48,722 nucleotides of DNA from Clostridiales bacterium. GTDB taxonomy: Bacteria; Bacillota; Clostridia; Christensenellales; CAG-138. Position numbers and translations under genes: made by a program. Location of the stretch: positions 1 through 48,722 of the forward strand of contig JAAYUE010000072.1 in the NCBI GenBank assembly GCA_012517905.1, read 5' to 3'. Every line of letters starts with the position of its first letter. Position 1 is the first letter of the stretch. The notes beneath the pieces are model-generated. The model was not told the origin of the DNA. It searched no databases and was given only the letters and a program-made list of their open reading frames with translations. This document shows, piece by piece, positions 33,921 through 43,448 of the stretch.

Positions 33921-33926
33921 AGTATA
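33921..33926 (-). promoter_or_regulatory. -10 element of the GH13 gene (leaderless arrangement)
   Basis: On the minus strand TATACT is followed by exactly 6 nt and then the ATG at 33914, so transcription would start at the A of the start codon. A weak CTGAAC -35 lies 17 nt upstream. Confidence 0.45.
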
Positions 33927-34051
33927 GCCGATTCCCTGCGGCAGTTCAGCGGGGTTGTGCGGAATGTTGCGAGCTTTTCACAATTTCAACGTCTTCGAAA
34001 TACGAACGCCGGGTTTGTCAAAAACAACGCCGCATTCCGCGGTCGGGCAGC

Positions 34052-34101
34052 AAAAAAGCCGCACGGGCAGCGGACTTCTTCGTCCGCGCTGTTACGGCTT
34101 T
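34052..34101 (-). terminator. Terminator of the yybS-dnaB-hexapeptide operon
   Basis: On the minus strand nested stems AAGCCG / CGGCTT and CAGCGcGGAC / GTCCGCTG are followed by TTTTTT. It lies just after the hexapeptide protein gene. Confidence 0.75.
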
Positions 34102-34107
34102 CTTCGG

Positions 34108-34767
34108 TCAGTTTCGTTTGACGACGTCGTCCTGCGCTTTGTAGATGTGCCCGGCTTTGACCACGCCGCGCACGCGCGAGAGCGGATAGACGGAGGCGTG
34201 GGGCTCGAGCACCGTACCGGGGTTGAGCACGCTGTTGCAGCCGACCTCGACGTGGTCGCCGAGGATCGCGCCGAACTTTTTCAGCCCCGTCTCGAGCGGC
34301 TCGCCGCCGTCGCGCACCGTCACGAGCGTCTTGTCGCTCTTGACGTTGGAGCAGATCGACCCCGCGCCCATGTGCGCATATTGCCCGAGGATGCTGTCCC
34401 CAACGTAGTTATAGTGCGGCACCTGCACGTGATCGAAGAGGATGCAGTTCTTCAGCTCCGTCGAGTTGCCAACCACGCAGTGGCTGCCGACGAGCACGCT
34501 GCCGCGGATGAACGCGCCGGGGCGCACCTCCGTCCCCGCGCCGATGATCGTCGGCCCCAGTATGGTGACATAGGGGTAGAGCTTCGCGCTCTTGTGCACC
34601 CAGACTTCCTCGTCCGGACGGTCGTATTCCTCCGGGCTGAGCGTCGGCCCCAGCGCGCGCACAAAGTCCTGGATCTTCGGCAGCGCTTCCCAGGGGTATG
34701 TCGTTTCCAAAAAGAGCTCCTGCGCCATCGTGGCGGAGAGGTCCGCAAACATGTCCGTGTTCTTCAT
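34108..34767 (-). CDS. Left-handed beta-helix (hexapeptide repeat) transferase-like protein
   Basis: A 219-residue protein. Residues about 1-55 are helical (PWEALPKIQDFVRALGPTLS), and residues 56-200 show hexapeptide repeats (YPYVTILGPTIIGAG, IRGSVLVGSHCVVGN, GAGSICSNVKSDKTLVTV) of a left-handed beta-helix. This resembles the acyltransferase half of GlmU-type sugar nucleotidyltransferases without the nucleotidyl domain. A trimeric acyl- or sugar-phosphate transferase is likely; the substrate is unknown. It lies 35 nt after dnaB in the same operon. The ATG at 34767 has AAGGA 13 nt upstream, rather far. Confidence 0.8.
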   Translation of the reverse strand: MKNTDMFADLSATMAQELFLETTYPWEALPKIQDFVRALGPTLSPEEYDRPDEEVWVHKSAKLYPYVTILGPTIIGAGTEVRPGAFIRGSVLVGSHCVVGNSTELKNCILFDHVQVPHYNYVGDSILGQYAHMGAGSICSNVKSDKTLVTVRDGGEPLETGLKKFGAILGDHVEVGCNSVLNPGTVLEPHASVYPLSRVRGVVKAGHIYKAQDDVVKRN

Positions 34768-34802
34768 TCGTTTCGAAAATTCCTTCCTGCGCGTCGGCTT
34801 CC

Positions 34803-36173
34803 TTATTGGCCGTCCTGCGCAATGGACCGAAAGCGCGTATACTCGCCCTGCCAGAGCAGCTTCACGACGCCGGTGGAGCCGTGGCGGTGTTTGGCGATGA
34901 TCACCTGGCTGGTGTTGTCGCCCGTCTCGTACTCCTGCGTGTCCAGATACGCCGCCGGACGATACAGCAGCAGCACCATATCCGCGTCCTGCTCGATCGA
35001 ACCGCTCTCGCGCAAGTCCGAAATCACCGGCCGGTGATCGGAGCGCGTGTCCGGTCCGCGGTTGAGCTGACAGAGCAGGATGATCGGCACATCCAGTTCG
35101 CGCGCAAGCAGTTTGAGCTGGCGCGTCATGTCCGAAATCTCCTGCATGCGGTTGTCGCTCTTGCGCCCGCCGGACGCCTGCATGAGCTGCAGATAGTCGA
35201 TGACGACCATGTCCAGCCCCGCGCGCGCCGCGAGCCTGCGGCACTTGCTGCGGATGGCGGGCACGCTCGCGCCGCCGGAGTCGTCGATATAGATTTTCGC
35301 GCGGCTCATGGGGTCCATGACCTCCATGAGGCTGTTCATTTCGCTGCTGCCGATCAGGCCCTCCTTGATGCGCTGGGAATCCACGGAAGCCTCCGTGCAG
35401 AGCATGCGCATCACGAGCTGCTCGCCGCTCATCTCGAGGCTGAACACCACCACCGTGCGGTTGTTGTGCACCGCGGCGTGCTGCGCGATGTTCATCGCAA
35501 AGCTCGACTTGCCCATCGCGGGACGGCTTGCAACGATGACGAGGTCACTCTTCTGGAAGCCGTTCGTCATGCGGTCCAGATCCACAAATCCGCTCGGAAC
35601 ACCGGTGATCCTGCCGTGCCGCTGCGCCAGCTCGCCGATGAGGTTGTAGGCCTCCGGCACGATCTGCTCCATGGGCACGAGGGAGCCCTGCGCTTTTCGC
35701 ATGGAGATTTCGTAGATGCGCTTTTCGGCGGCGTTGAGCGTGTCCTCCAGCTCTTTTTCGTCGTCCATGCCGTCGCGTATGATCTCGCCGCCCGCGCGGA
35801 TCAGCGCGCGCTGCGTGCTCTTCGCCTCCACAAGGCTGGCGTAATGCTGCACGTTCGCCGCCGTGGGGACAAACGTCACAAGGTCGGTCAGATACGTCAT
35901 GCCGCCCGCCTGGTCGAGTTTTCCATGCCGCTCCAGCTCGGCGGTGAGGGTCACGAGGTCCACCGCATCGCCGCCGGCGCGCACGTCGCGCATCGCGGCG
36001 AAGATCGCCGCGTTGGCGGGCGCGTAGAAATCCTCCTCGCGCAGCTGCTCGAGGCAGATCTCCAGCGCGGCGGCGTCTATGAGCATGCTGCCGAGCACGG
36101 AGCGCTCCGCGTCGCTCGCGTGCGGCAGCGTGGCGGTCATGGCGGCCGTGTGGTCCGATTCGTATTGTTCCAT
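34803..36173 (-). CDS. dnaB: Replicative DNA helicase DnaB
   Basis: A 456-residue hexameric helicase of the replication fork. The N-domain (HASDAERSVLGSMLID) binds primase. The RecA-like motor has Walker A ASRPAMGKSSFAMN, Walker B DMVVIDYLQLM and the arginine-finger region. GGAG lies 6 nt before the ATG 36173; a longer in-frame reading adds 31 residues without support. The rplI-dnaB order is standard in Bacillota. Confidence 0.97.
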   Translation of the reverse strand: MEQYESDHTAAMTATLPHASDAERSVLGSMLIDAAALEICLEQLREEDFYAPANAAIFAAMRDVRAGGDAVDLVTLTAELERHGKLDQAGGMTYLTDLVTFVPTAANVQHYASLVEAKSTQRALIRAGGEIIRDGMDDEKELEDTLNAAEKRIYEISMRKAQGSLVPMEQIVPEAYNLIGELAQRHGRITGVPSGFVDLDRMTNGFQKSDLVIVASRPAMGKSSFAMNIAQHAAVHNNRTVVVFSLEMSGEQLVMRMLCTEASVDSQRIKEGLIGSSEMNSLMEVMDPMSRAKIYIDDSGGASVPAIRSKCRRLAARAGLDMVVIDYLQLMQASGGRKSDNRMQEISDMTRQLKLLARELDVPIILLCQLNRGPDTRSDHRPVISDLRESGSIEQDADMVLLLYRPAAYLDTQEYETGDNTSQVIIAKHRHGSTGVVKLLWQGEYTRFRSIAQDGQ

Positions 36174-36270
36174 CCGTTTCTCCGATCCGCCCGTTTCGGG
36201 CCAGACGTGGGAGTGTCCGTTCCGTCCGCCCGTTTCCGAAAGTTTCCCCGGACAGGGCTGTATCACCGGT

Positions 36271-36717
36271 TCAGCACTTCTCTACGATAACCTTCACGCT
36301 TGCAAACGTGTTTTCATAGAGGCTCACGCGAACGTTGTATTCGCCGAGCGCGCGGATGGGGTCCGCCAGCGCAATCTTCTTTTTATCGATCTCCACCTGC
36401 TTCTGCGCCAGCAGCGCGGCGGCGATTTCCTTGCCCGTGACCGCGCCGAAGAGATGGCCGTTTTCGCCGACCTTGGCCTTGACCGTAACGACGATGCCTT
36501 CGAGCTGCTTTGCCATGTCGCGCGCGGCGAGTCCGGCCTGAAACTTCCGGTGAGCGGCGGCGCTTTTCTGGATGCTCGCCGCGTTGATCGCCTGCGCGTC
36601 GGCCGGGGTCGCCAGCTTGCGCGGCAGGAGGAAATTACGCGCGTACCCGTCCGAAACGTCCACGATCTCGCCCTTTTTGCCTGTTCCCTTGACATCCTGC
36701 TCCAGCAATAATTTCAT
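36271..36717 (-). CDS. rplI: 50S ribosomal protein L9
   Basis: A 148-residue L9 with an N-domain ([20 protein letters not shown] and [13 protein letters not shown]), a long connecting helix, and a C-domain containing [15 protein letters not shown]. It influences frame maintenance on the ribosome. It overlaps the gdpP stop by 4 nt (ATGA). Confidence 0.98.
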   Translation of the reverse strand: MKLLLEQDVKGTGKKGEIVDVSDGYARNFLLPRKLATPADAQAINAASIQKSAAAHRKFQAGLAARDMAKQLEGIVVTVKAKVGENGHLFGAVTGKEIAAALLAQKQVEIDKKKIALADPIRALGEYNVRVSLYENTFASVKVIVEKC

Positions 36718-38678
36718 ACCGTTTTGATGACCTCCTGCGTATATTGTTCGATGGCGGCACGCACGAGCGCCTCCGCCTCGTCGAGTTCCATATCCTTAAG
36801 CTGCGCGCCCGCCATGGTCAGATGGCCGCCGCCGCCGAGCTTTTCACAGATGAGCTGCACGTTGACTTTGCCGAGCGAGCGGCCGCTGACGCTGATGCTG
36901 TCCCCGTCGTCCCGCCCGAGCACGAACGCCGCCTCGATGCCGCGGATGCCGATGAGCTCGTCCGCCGATTTCGCGGCGATGAGCGGCGCATTTTTGATCT
37001 CCTCGCCGACGCTCGCCAGCGCCATGCCGCCGGGCAGCACCTCCGCGCTGCGAACCGTGGTCGCCACGTCGCCAAAGCTCTCCATGTCGTCCTGAAACAT
37101 CTGCTTGACCATGCTCGTATCCGCGCCGTTTTTGCGCAGATAGCCCGCCGCCTCAAACGTGCGGGAGCCGACGTTGAACGCAAAGTGCTTCGTGTCGATC
37201 GTGATGCCGGCCAGCAGCGTTCCGCAGACGAACGCGGGCGGGCGCAGATTTGTGTCGAAATACTGCAGCATCTCCGTGACGAGTTCGCTCGTCGAAGACG
37301 CGCGCGCCTCGAGGAAATGCAGCGTGGGATTGTCGATGTGGTCCGCGCCGCGCCGGTGGTGGTCGATCACGACCACGCGGCTGGCGAGTTCCAGCAGCTT
37401 CGGCGCGACCAGCGACCCCACGCGCTGGGTGTCCACCACCACGAGCACGCTCGTCGGGCGCATGATGCGCTCCGCCTGCTCGGGCGAAATCAGCATGCCG
37501 CTGTAGGCGTGGTTTTCGCGGATGAGATCGAGCGCGTGCTCGATCATGGTGTTCTGCTCGCCGAGCACGATATATGCGCGAGAGCCCGCGTGCCGCGCGC
37601 AGGTCGCGACGCCGAGCGCCGCGCCGATGCAGTCCATATCCGGCCTGCTGTGGCCCGCGATGAAGACGTCCCCCGTGTTGTCGAACAGCTGGCGCAGCGC
37701 CTTGCTGAAGAGGCGCATCTTCACGCGGCTCTGCATCGCCTCCGGTTGACGCCTGCCGCCGTAGAAGACATATCCGCCGCCTTTTTTGATGACGGCCTGG
37801 TCGCCGCCGCGTCCAAGCGCGAGCTCCATGGCCTGGCGCGCGCTTTCGTCCGCACGCAAAATGCGATCCGACGCGCCGACGGCGATGGAGAGGGAAACGA
37901 GCATGTTCGTGCCGGTGTCGATGGCGTGCGCCTGTTCAAGCAGCGTAAAGCGCTCCTGCTCGAGTTGCGCTAGGTGTTTCGCCTCAAAGACCACGAAGTA
38001 CCGCCCATTTTCATAGCGGCGATAGACGCCATCCGTACGCTTGACCATGTCCGCGATGAGCCGCTCCACCTCGGAGAACACGCTCGTGCGGTGAAACTGC
38101 ACGTCCGCGGAGAGTTCTTCGTAGTTGTCGATGTAAATCAGCGCCACAAACGGCATCTGCTCCTCAAATAGACGCTGATAGTGCGCCGCCTCGGTCCGGT
38201 CGAGCCAGTACTGAAACAGCAGCGCATGTGAATCTTTCTCGCGATGGATGGGCACGTTCATCACCTGATAGACATTGCCCGCATATTCCATCGGCATCGC
38301 CACCAGCGGCGCGGAAAAATCGAAGTGCGGCTGCACGAGACAGATATCCGGCTCGCTGAAGAGCTTTTCCATGCTCTCGTTGCGCCAGGCGATCTTGCCG
38401 TCGCTCTCGATGAGCGCGCAGGGAATGCCGACCTGGTCGACGAGCCGCGTGGCGATCTCGTTGTTTTCGGCGAAGACGTCGTCCATGCGCCTCTGCAGTT
38501 CCTTCGCGCCATGCCGCTGCACCGCCAGACTGATCAGAAACACGATCAGCGACACGCCGAGCGCGACCGCCGCGGCGATCAGCCGGTAAGGCTGATACAG
38601 CCCCGAAGCAAATATTGCAAGGCAAAGCACACAGAGCAGGATGCCAAGCGGCACGAGGCCTGTTTTCGTCTTCTTCAT
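36714..38678 (-). CDS. gdpP: Cyclic-di-AMP phosphodiesterase GdpP
   Basis: A 654-residue membrane protein. Two helices (about 8-50) anchor it. A PAS-like region (about 75-160) and a degenerate GGDEF domain (about 174-300, no intact GGDEF) follow. The C-terminal DHH/DHHA1 part has the metal ligands of GHSRPDMD (His343, Asp347, Asp349), Asp416 and DHH (439-441), and the DHHA1 glycine motif [12 protein letters not shown]. It hydrolyses c-di-AMP, which controls potassium and osmotic balance and wall stress. AAAGGAG precedes the ATG. It lies between yybS and rplI as in Bacillus. Confidence 0.95.
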   Translation of the reverse strand: MKKTKTGLVPLGILLCVLCLAIFASGLYQPYRLIAAAVALGVSLIVFLISLAVQRHGAKELQRRMDDVFAENNEIATRLVDQVGIPCALIESDGKIAWRNESMEKLFSEPDICLVQPHFDFSAPLVAMPMEYAGNVYQVMNVPIHREKDSHALLFQYWLDRTEAAHYQRLFEEQMPFVALIYIDNYEELSADVQFHRTSVFSEVERLIADMVKRTDGVYRRYENGRYFVVFEAKHLAQLEQERFTLLEQAHAIDTGTNMLVSLSIAVGASDRILRADESARQAMELALGRGGDQAVIKKGGGYVFYGGRRQPEAMQSRVKMRLFSKALRQLFDNTGDVFIAGHSRPDMDCIGAALGVATCARHAGSRAYIVLGEQNTMIEHALDLIRENHAYSGMLISPEQAERIMRPTSVLVVVDTQRVGSLVAPKLLELASRVVVIDHHRRGADHIDNPTLHFLEARASSTSELVTEMLQYFDTNLRPPAFVCGTLLAGITIDTKHFAFNVGSRTFEAAGYLRKNGADTSMVKQMFQDDMESFGDVATTVRSAEVLPGGMALASVGEEIKNAPLIAAKSADELIGIRGIEAAFVLGRDDGDSISVSGRSLGKVNVQLICEKLGGGGHLTMAGAQLKDMELDEAEALVRAAIEQYTQEVIKTV

Positions 38679-38776
38679 TCCGTCTCTCCTTTGTTGCGGG
38701 ATTCAGGCCGAAACGGCGCTGTCATGCGCGCATGCGATACGCGCGGAAATTGTGGAAATAAACGCTGTCCGCCTCT

Positions 38777-39760
38777 CTACACCGCCGCGCGCGGCGGAAC
38801 GCCCCGCATGCGGTCGCGAAAGCGGAAAATCTGCTCAAAGCAGCCGATCAGAATCAGGGGCGTCTGCAGCAGCCCAAAGAATACGCCGATGCCTACGTAG
38901 GTGAGCGTGCGCCCGAGCGCAGCGTTCTTTTTCGAGCGCGCGATCAGAAAGTCGATCACGCAAAGCCCCTGCAGCAACAGCGGCATGCCGACCAGCGCGC
39001 TGACCGTGTTGGACAGCCCCTCGGCAAACGCCCAGCCGAACCATTCGAAGATCAGCGAACCGATCAGAAGCACAAACAGCCCGAGCGTCATGCTGCGCGG
39101 CAGCGACCAGTCCCGAAACGCACGCATGGGCGAAATAGAAATCTCCGGATGCTTCCGGCAAAAGAGGCGGAAAAACAGCAGGTTGGAGAGCCCCAGCACG
39201 CCGGCGAATATACTCAGCGCCGCGACGACAAGGCTCGGAATCGCCTGATAGAACGCGTCCAGCCCGTCCTGAATGAGCGCCGCGGCGTCCGCGTTCACCT
39301 GCGGCGTCTGCGCCAGCGCGGCGCGGTAAAGGTCCAGAAGCGAGCCCATCGTTGTCTGCACATCCGCAAAGGCGCCCCTGCCGGCCATGACGCCGGGCAG
39401 ACATACCGCCGCATACAGGCCGACGAGAAACACCCCGGCAAGCGTCAGCGTGACATAGGTGTTGCTCATGCGGCGCGTCAGCAGCGCATGGATCAGCGCC
39501 GCCGACAGCGCGGCGGCCCCGGCCAGCCCCGCGGCGACCACGGCGGGAAAAAGCGTAAACGCCCCCGCGGCAAAGACGGCCGCAGGCAGAGCGATCCAAT
39601 GTGGTTTTGTCCGCGCGCCGGCATACGCCCAGAGCGCCGGAGCGATGCACAGTCCGGGAAGGAACACGATCGACGCCAGTCCGACCACTACGGATAGCAA
39701 AAGAACCAGCCAGCCGCTTTTCTGTTCGCGCACGGGCTGCCGCTGTTGAAAATTTTCCAT
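38777..39760 (-). CDS. yybS: YybS-like DUF2232 membrane protein
   Basis: A 327-residue integral membrane protein with about eight hydrophobic helices, matching the YybS/DUF2232 family by position before gdpP and by the pattern PEISISPMRAFRDWSLPRSM followed by more membrane helices. The role is unknown; the family is linked to the c-di-AMP locus. There is no Shine-Dalgarno; the ATG lies at the predicted transcription start (leaderless). The stop codon is TAG. It heads a five-gene operon. Confidence 0.85.
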   Translation of the reverse strand: MENFQQRQPVREQKSGWLVLLLSVVVGLASIVFLPGLCIAPALWAYAGARTKPHWIALPAAVFAAGAFTLFPAVVAAGLAGAAALSAALIHALLTRRMSNTYVTLTLAGVFLVGLYAAVCLPGVMAGRGAFADVQTTMGSLLDLYRAALAQTPQVNADAAALIQDGLDAFYQAIPSLVVAALSIFAGVLGLSNLLFFRLFCRKHPEISISPMRAFRDWSLPRSMTLGLFVLLIGSLIFEWFGWAFAEGLSNTVSALVGMPLLLQGLCVIDFLIARSKKNAALGRTLTYVGIGVFFGLLQTPLILIGCFEQIFRFRDRMRGVPPRAAV

Positions 39761-39766
39761 GACATC

Positions 39767-39795
39767 ATTTTATCGTTCGGCGTGCAAGAAATCAA
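39767..39795 (-). promoter_or_regulatory. Promoter of the yybS-gdpP-rplI-dnaB operon (leaderless arrangement)
   Basis: On the minus strand TTGATT is followed after 17 nt by TAAAAT, then exactly 6 nt to the ATG of yybS. Both hexamers are good matches, so the first A of the start codon is the expected +1. Confidence 0.65.
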
Positions 39796-39837
39796 GCGAA
39801 CGAGCGGCCCCAAGCGCGTGAAATACGACGGCGGACA

Positions 39838-39882
39838 AAAAAATAAGTCAAATCGGGCCGAAAGCAACCGCCTCCGGCCCGA
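39838..39882 (-). terminator. Terminator of the nagZ gene
   Basis: On the minus strand TCGGGCCG - loop - CGGCCCGA is followed by TTTGACTTATTTTTTT. Confidence 0.75.
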
Positions 39883-39905
39883 CGATGTCGCTGCGTCTGT
39901 TTCGC

Positions 39906-41222
39906 CTAGTGCTCCGCAACATCCCGCGCCGCAAGCGCCTCGGCAATGTCCCATGTGCCGAGCGAAAGCTTTTTCAGCAGAATGCGCTTGACGCTCTCGT
40001 CGATGCGCGCCTGCGTGAGCCGTCCGTCCGCGGCGGCGGCAGTCAGCGCGTCCATGATCGCCTGCTGCTTTTCGCTCTGCGCGCCGCACATGACGATGTC
40101 CCCGCCCGCGAGGATGAAGCGCACCGCCGCATCCCCGATTTCATAGCGCGTGGTCAGCCCTTCCATGCGGAAGTCGTCGCTGATGACGAGGCCTTCAAAC
40201 CCCATCTCGCCGCGCAGCAGGCCCGTGATGACGGGCTCGCTCATCGAGGCGATGTCCGTGCCGTCCAGCGCAGGATAGAGCACATGCGCGATCATGATCG
40301 CGTCCACGCCCGCGGCGATGGCGCTTTCAAACGGCACGAGGTCGTAGCTTTCGAGCTGGTCGATCGTTTTGTCCACCGTCGGGGTGATCGCGTGGGAATC
40401 TTCGGTCGTTCCGCCGTGCCCGGGAAAATGCTTCGCGCAGGAAAGGCAGCCGCCGGCGTGCAATCCGTCGATGATCGCCGCGCCGATGGCGGCGGCGATG
40501 CCCGCGTCCTCGGAGATGATGCGCGTTTCGAGGAAGGTGTCCATGGGGTTTTCCGAAACGTCCAGCACCGGCGCAAGATCCAGATTGATCCCCGCGCCCG
40601 TCAGCTTTTCGCCGATGACCTGAAACTGGTCCATAGCGTAATCCGCATCCCGCCGCCGCCCAAGCGAGCGGGCGGAGACCGGCTGCGGGTTCCAGCGGAA
40701 GCGCACGACGCTCCCGCCCTCCACGTCTATGCTGATAAACGGCGGAATATCCGTGCCGACGCGCGCCGCGATCTGCTCGCTGAGGTCCTTGGCAAGGCCG
40801 AACCCGCCGTCGCTGTTGGTGCTCTTGATGTTCGAGCCATAGAGGATCGCATTGCCGACGGACGTGCTGCTCCAGATGTCGCGAAAAGGATTCTGCACGT
40901 CGGACGTGCCGGTAAAGCCGAACATCACCATCTGCCCGAGCTTTTCCTGCGTGTCCATGGTCGTCATATAGCGCTCCACCCACTGCTCCGCCGTTTCCGG
41001 CTCGATCTCCGGCGTGGCCGTCGGCTCCGGCGTATCGGTGGGTTGCGGCGTCGGCGCAGGCGACGGCGTGGCGCTCTGTGCGGGCGTCTCGTCCGCCTCG
41101 ACGCGCCAGACGTCGTAATGCAGCGCAGGGATCACCCCGTACAGCACGCCGGCTGCAACGCCGGCCAGCAGCGCGAGAACCGCCAGAACGATCAGTATTT
41201 TTTTAAACGCGTCTCCGAACAA
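39906..41222 (-). CDS. nagZ: Membrane-anchored GH3 beta-N-acetylhexosaminidase (NagZ-like)
   Basis: A 438-residue wall-recycling enzyme. A membrane helix (about 8-30) anchors it outside, and a Pro/Thr-rich linker (45-75) leads to the GH3 domain. The loop KHFPGHGGTTEDSH (264-277) holds the Asp-His acid/base pair of NagZ enzymes, and VISDDFRMEGL (346-356) holds the nucleophile. It likely removes N-acetylglucosamine from peptidoglycan fragments. The start codon is TTG at 41222 with GGAGAG upstream. The stop is TAG. It is divergently transcribed from the M3 peptidase gene. Confidence 0.92.
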   Translation of the reverse strand: MFGDAFKKILIVLAVLALLAGVAAGVLYGVIPALHYDVWRVEADETPAQSATPSPAPTPQPTDTPEPTATPEIEPETAEQWVERYMTTMDTQEKLGQMVMFGFTGTSDVQNPFRDIWSSTSVGNAILYGSNIKSTNSDGGFGLAKDLSEQIAARVGTDIPPFISIDVEGGSVVRFRWNPQPVSARSLGRRRDADYAMDQFQVIGEKLTGAGINLDLAPVLDVSENPMDTFLETRIISEDAGIAAAIGAAIIDGLHAGGCLSCAKHFPGHGGTTEDSHAITPTVDKTIDQLESYDLVPFESAIAAGVDAIMIAHVLYPALDGTDIASMSEPVITGLLRGEMGFEGLVISDDFRMEGLTTRYEIGDAAVRFILAGGDIVMCGAQSEKQQAIMDALTAAAADGRLTQARIDESVKRILLKKLSLGTWDIAEALAARDVAEH

Positions 41223-41372
41223 TGGCGCTCTCCGTTTCCATAAAATGATCCGGCACCCCAGCCGTCTACCGCCAATCCATTTTGCGGGAAGCCTCCGCGT
41301 GGACGCATGCGGCGTGTCGGAAAACGAGCGGACAACGAAAATAACCCCGCCGTCTGCGCGTGATTTTACGTC

Positions 41373-41402
41373 ATTATACTCCGCTGGAACAAAAAATGTA
41401 AC
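41373..41402 (-). promoter_or_regulatory. nagZ promoter
   Basis: On the minus strand GTTACA is followed after 18 nt by a perfect TATAAT. The leader would be about 145 nt. It is back-to-back with the M3 peptidase promoter. Confidence 0.5.
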
Positions 41403-41430
41403 CCTCGCGTTCCGCCAGAGGCAATCCGCC

Positions 41431-41460
41431 TTGCAAAACGCTTCTCAGGCGTACTACAAT
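41431..41460 (+). promoter_or_regulatory. Promoter of the M3 peptidase gene
   Basis: TTGCAA is followed after 18 nt by TACAAT, 56 nt before the ATG. Confidence 0.55.
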
Positions 41461-41516
41461 ACAGATAGATCCGACCGCGTAACCGGGCGGAAATCCATCG
41501 TATACGGGAGCAGACA

Positions 41517-43220
41517 ATGGAACGTTTCTCTGATATGGGCCAGTTTTCCAAGATCGAATACAAGCGCCCCGACATGCGCGCGCTCAAAAAAAAGCTCAAG
41601 CAGCAGCTTCGCGCGCTGAAAAAAGCCGCCTCCTATGAAGAAGCGCGCGCCGCCTATCTCGCCTCGCTCGAAGAGACCGGGCATGTGGAGACCAGCTACG
41701 TCGTCGCGAGTATTCGCAATACGCTCGACACCACGGATAAGTTTTACGACGGCGAAATGCAGTTTTTCAACCGCGCGGTCGCCATGCTCATGCCGGTGAG
41801 CAAGGCGCTCACCGAATCGCTGCTGCGCTCGCCCTACCGCGCGCAGTTTGAGGCGGAGTTCGGGCGGCAGCTCTTCACGCTCGCCGAAATCGATCACAAG
41901 ACCCAGAGCAATAAAATCATTCCGGACCTGATTCAGCAGGGAAACGTGGAAAACGTCTACAAGAAGACCACCGCCGCGTGCAAAACCAGCTTCCGCGGCG
42001 AGGAAGTCAACTTCTACGGCCTGCTCAAGCACATGGAAAGCCCGGACCGCGAAGAGCGGAAGGAAGCCTACCTCGCCTGGGCAAAGCTCTATACGGAAAT
42101 CGCCGACAAGCTCGACAAGCAGTACGACAAGCTCATCAAAATCCGCGTGCGCATGGCGAAGAAGCTCGGCCTTTCTGACTATACCGCGATGGGTTATCTC
42201 AACATGCATCGCGCGGACTACGGTCCCGAAGAGGTCGCGCGGTTTCGCGAGCAGGTGCGCACCGTCATCGTGCCCGCCGTCGCAAAGCTGCGGCAGGCGC
42301 AGGCGCGGCGCCTCGGCGTGGACAAGCTGAAGTATTACGACGAGACCTGCGTGTTTCCGGACGGCAACGCCGATCCCATCGGCGGCGAGAGCGTGCTCGT
42401 TCCCGTCGCGCAGCGCATGTACCGCGAGATTTCGCCCGAAACCGGCGAGTTCTTCGACTTTCTGTCCGAGCACGGTCTGTTCGACCTCGAAACGCGCCCG
42501 GGCAAGCACATCGGCGGCTACTGCACCTATCTTTGGGACTACAGGGCGCCGTTCATCTTCTCCAACTTCAACGGCACGGCCGCGGACGTCAACGTGCTGA
42601 CGCACGAGGCCGGACATGCGTTTGCGGGATATACCGCCATGCGCAGCCAGCCGATCATGAGCTACCTGAGCTCTACGAGCGAGGTCAACGAGATCCACTC
42701 CATGACCATGGAGCACTTCGCTTACCCGTACCTGAAGGACTTCTTCGGGGAGGACAAGGTGGACAAGGCGAAGTTTGCGCACCTTTCCGGCGCGATTTCG
42801 ACGATTCCCTACCTCGTCAGCGTGGACGAGTTTCAGCACCGCGTCTATGAAAAGCCGTCCATGAGCGCGAAGGAGCGCCGCGCGGTCTGGCACGAAATCG
42901 AGCAGAAGTACCTGCCCTGGCGGGACTACGACGGCGTGCCGTTTCTCGAGGAGGGCGGGTTCTGGATGCAGAAACAGCATATCTTCCTCTACCCGTTCTA
43001 CTATGTGGACTACGCGCTCGCGCAGGTCTGCGCCTTCCAGCTCTACGGGCGGATGAAGCAAGATCACAAAGCGGCGTGGGCGTCCTATCTCAACCTCTGC
43101 CGCGCGGGCGGAAGCAAAGGGTATTTCGACCTTCTGCATCTCGCCGGGCTGGATATCCCCTTTGAAAAAGGCAGCGTCGAGAAAGCCGTGCGCCATGTGA
43201 TCGACGAGCTGAATGTATAA
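41517..43220 (+). CDS. M3-family oligoendopeptidase (PepF-like)
   Basis: A 567-residue cytosolic zinc peptidase. The HEAGH zinc motif lies at 363-367 in NVLTHEAGHAFAGY, and the third ligand is expected in SSTSEVNEIHSMTMEHFAYP. The C-terminal YPFYYVDYALAQVCAFQLY is typical of M3B oligoendopeptidases. It cleaves short peptides. GGGAG lies 6 nt before the ATG. It is a single-gene unit with its own promoter and terminator. Confidence 0.93.
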   Translation: MERFSDMGQFSKIEYKRPDMRALKKKLKQQLRALKKAASYEEARAAYLASLEETGHVETSYVVASIRNTLDTTDKFYDGEMQFFNRAVAMLMPVSKALTESLLRSPYRAQFEAEFGRQLFTLAEIDHKTQSNKIIPDLIQQGNVENVYKKTTAACKTSFRGEEVNFYGLLKHMESPDREERKEAYLAWAKLYTEIADKLDKQYDKLIKIRVRMAKKLGLSDYTAMGYLNMHRADYGPEEVARFREQVRTVIVPAVAKLRQAQARRLGVDKLKYYDETCVFPDGNADPIGGESVLVPVAQRMYREISPETGEFFDFLSEHGLFDLETRPGKHIGGYCTYLWDYRAPFIFSNFNGTAADVNVLTHEAGHAFAGYTAMRSQPIMSYLSSTSEVNEIHSMTMEHFAYPYLKDFFGEDKVDKAKFAHLSGAISTIPYLVSVDEFQHRVYEKPSMSAKERRAVWHEIEQKYLPWRDYDGVPFLEEGGFWMQKQHIFLYPFYYVDYALAQVCAFQLYGRMKQDHKAAWASYLNLCRAGGSKGYFDLLHLAGLDIPFEKGSVEKAVRHVIDELNV

Positions 43221-43237
43221 ACGGCGTCATGCCGCTC

Positions 43238-43280
43238 AACGGCCCGTTCCCGAATCGGGAGCGGGCCGTTTCTCGTTTTT
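43238..43280 (+). terminator. Terminator of the M3 peptidase gene
   Basis: A long stem AACGGCCCG / CGGGCCGTT with inner TCCCG/CGGGA pairing is followed by TCTCGTTTTT. Confidence 0.85.
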
Positions 43281-43364
43281 CCCACCCCAATCCGGCGGAT
43301 TCGGCCGCAATCGGCAGCCCGGGACACGGCCGAACGAGATGTAAACAAGTTGTGAGTTTTGCCG

Positions 43365-43394
43365 TTGTCGTTGAATCCGCTTGCCCGGTATGAT
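43365..43394 (+). promoter_or_regulatory. Promoter of the LCP gene
   Basis: TTGTCG is followed after 18 nt by TATGAT, about 55 nt before the ATG. Confidence 0.5.
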
Positions 43395-43448
43395 ATCATG
43401 GTTGCGTTTTATGGACGAGATTGAATCCATCGGATATTGAGGTAGAAT

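Noticed and set aside
31902-34121. 739-codon open frame on the plus strand opposite the GH13 gene
   Set aside because: Antisense to a gene with all catalytic motifs. Long shadow frames are expected at high GC.
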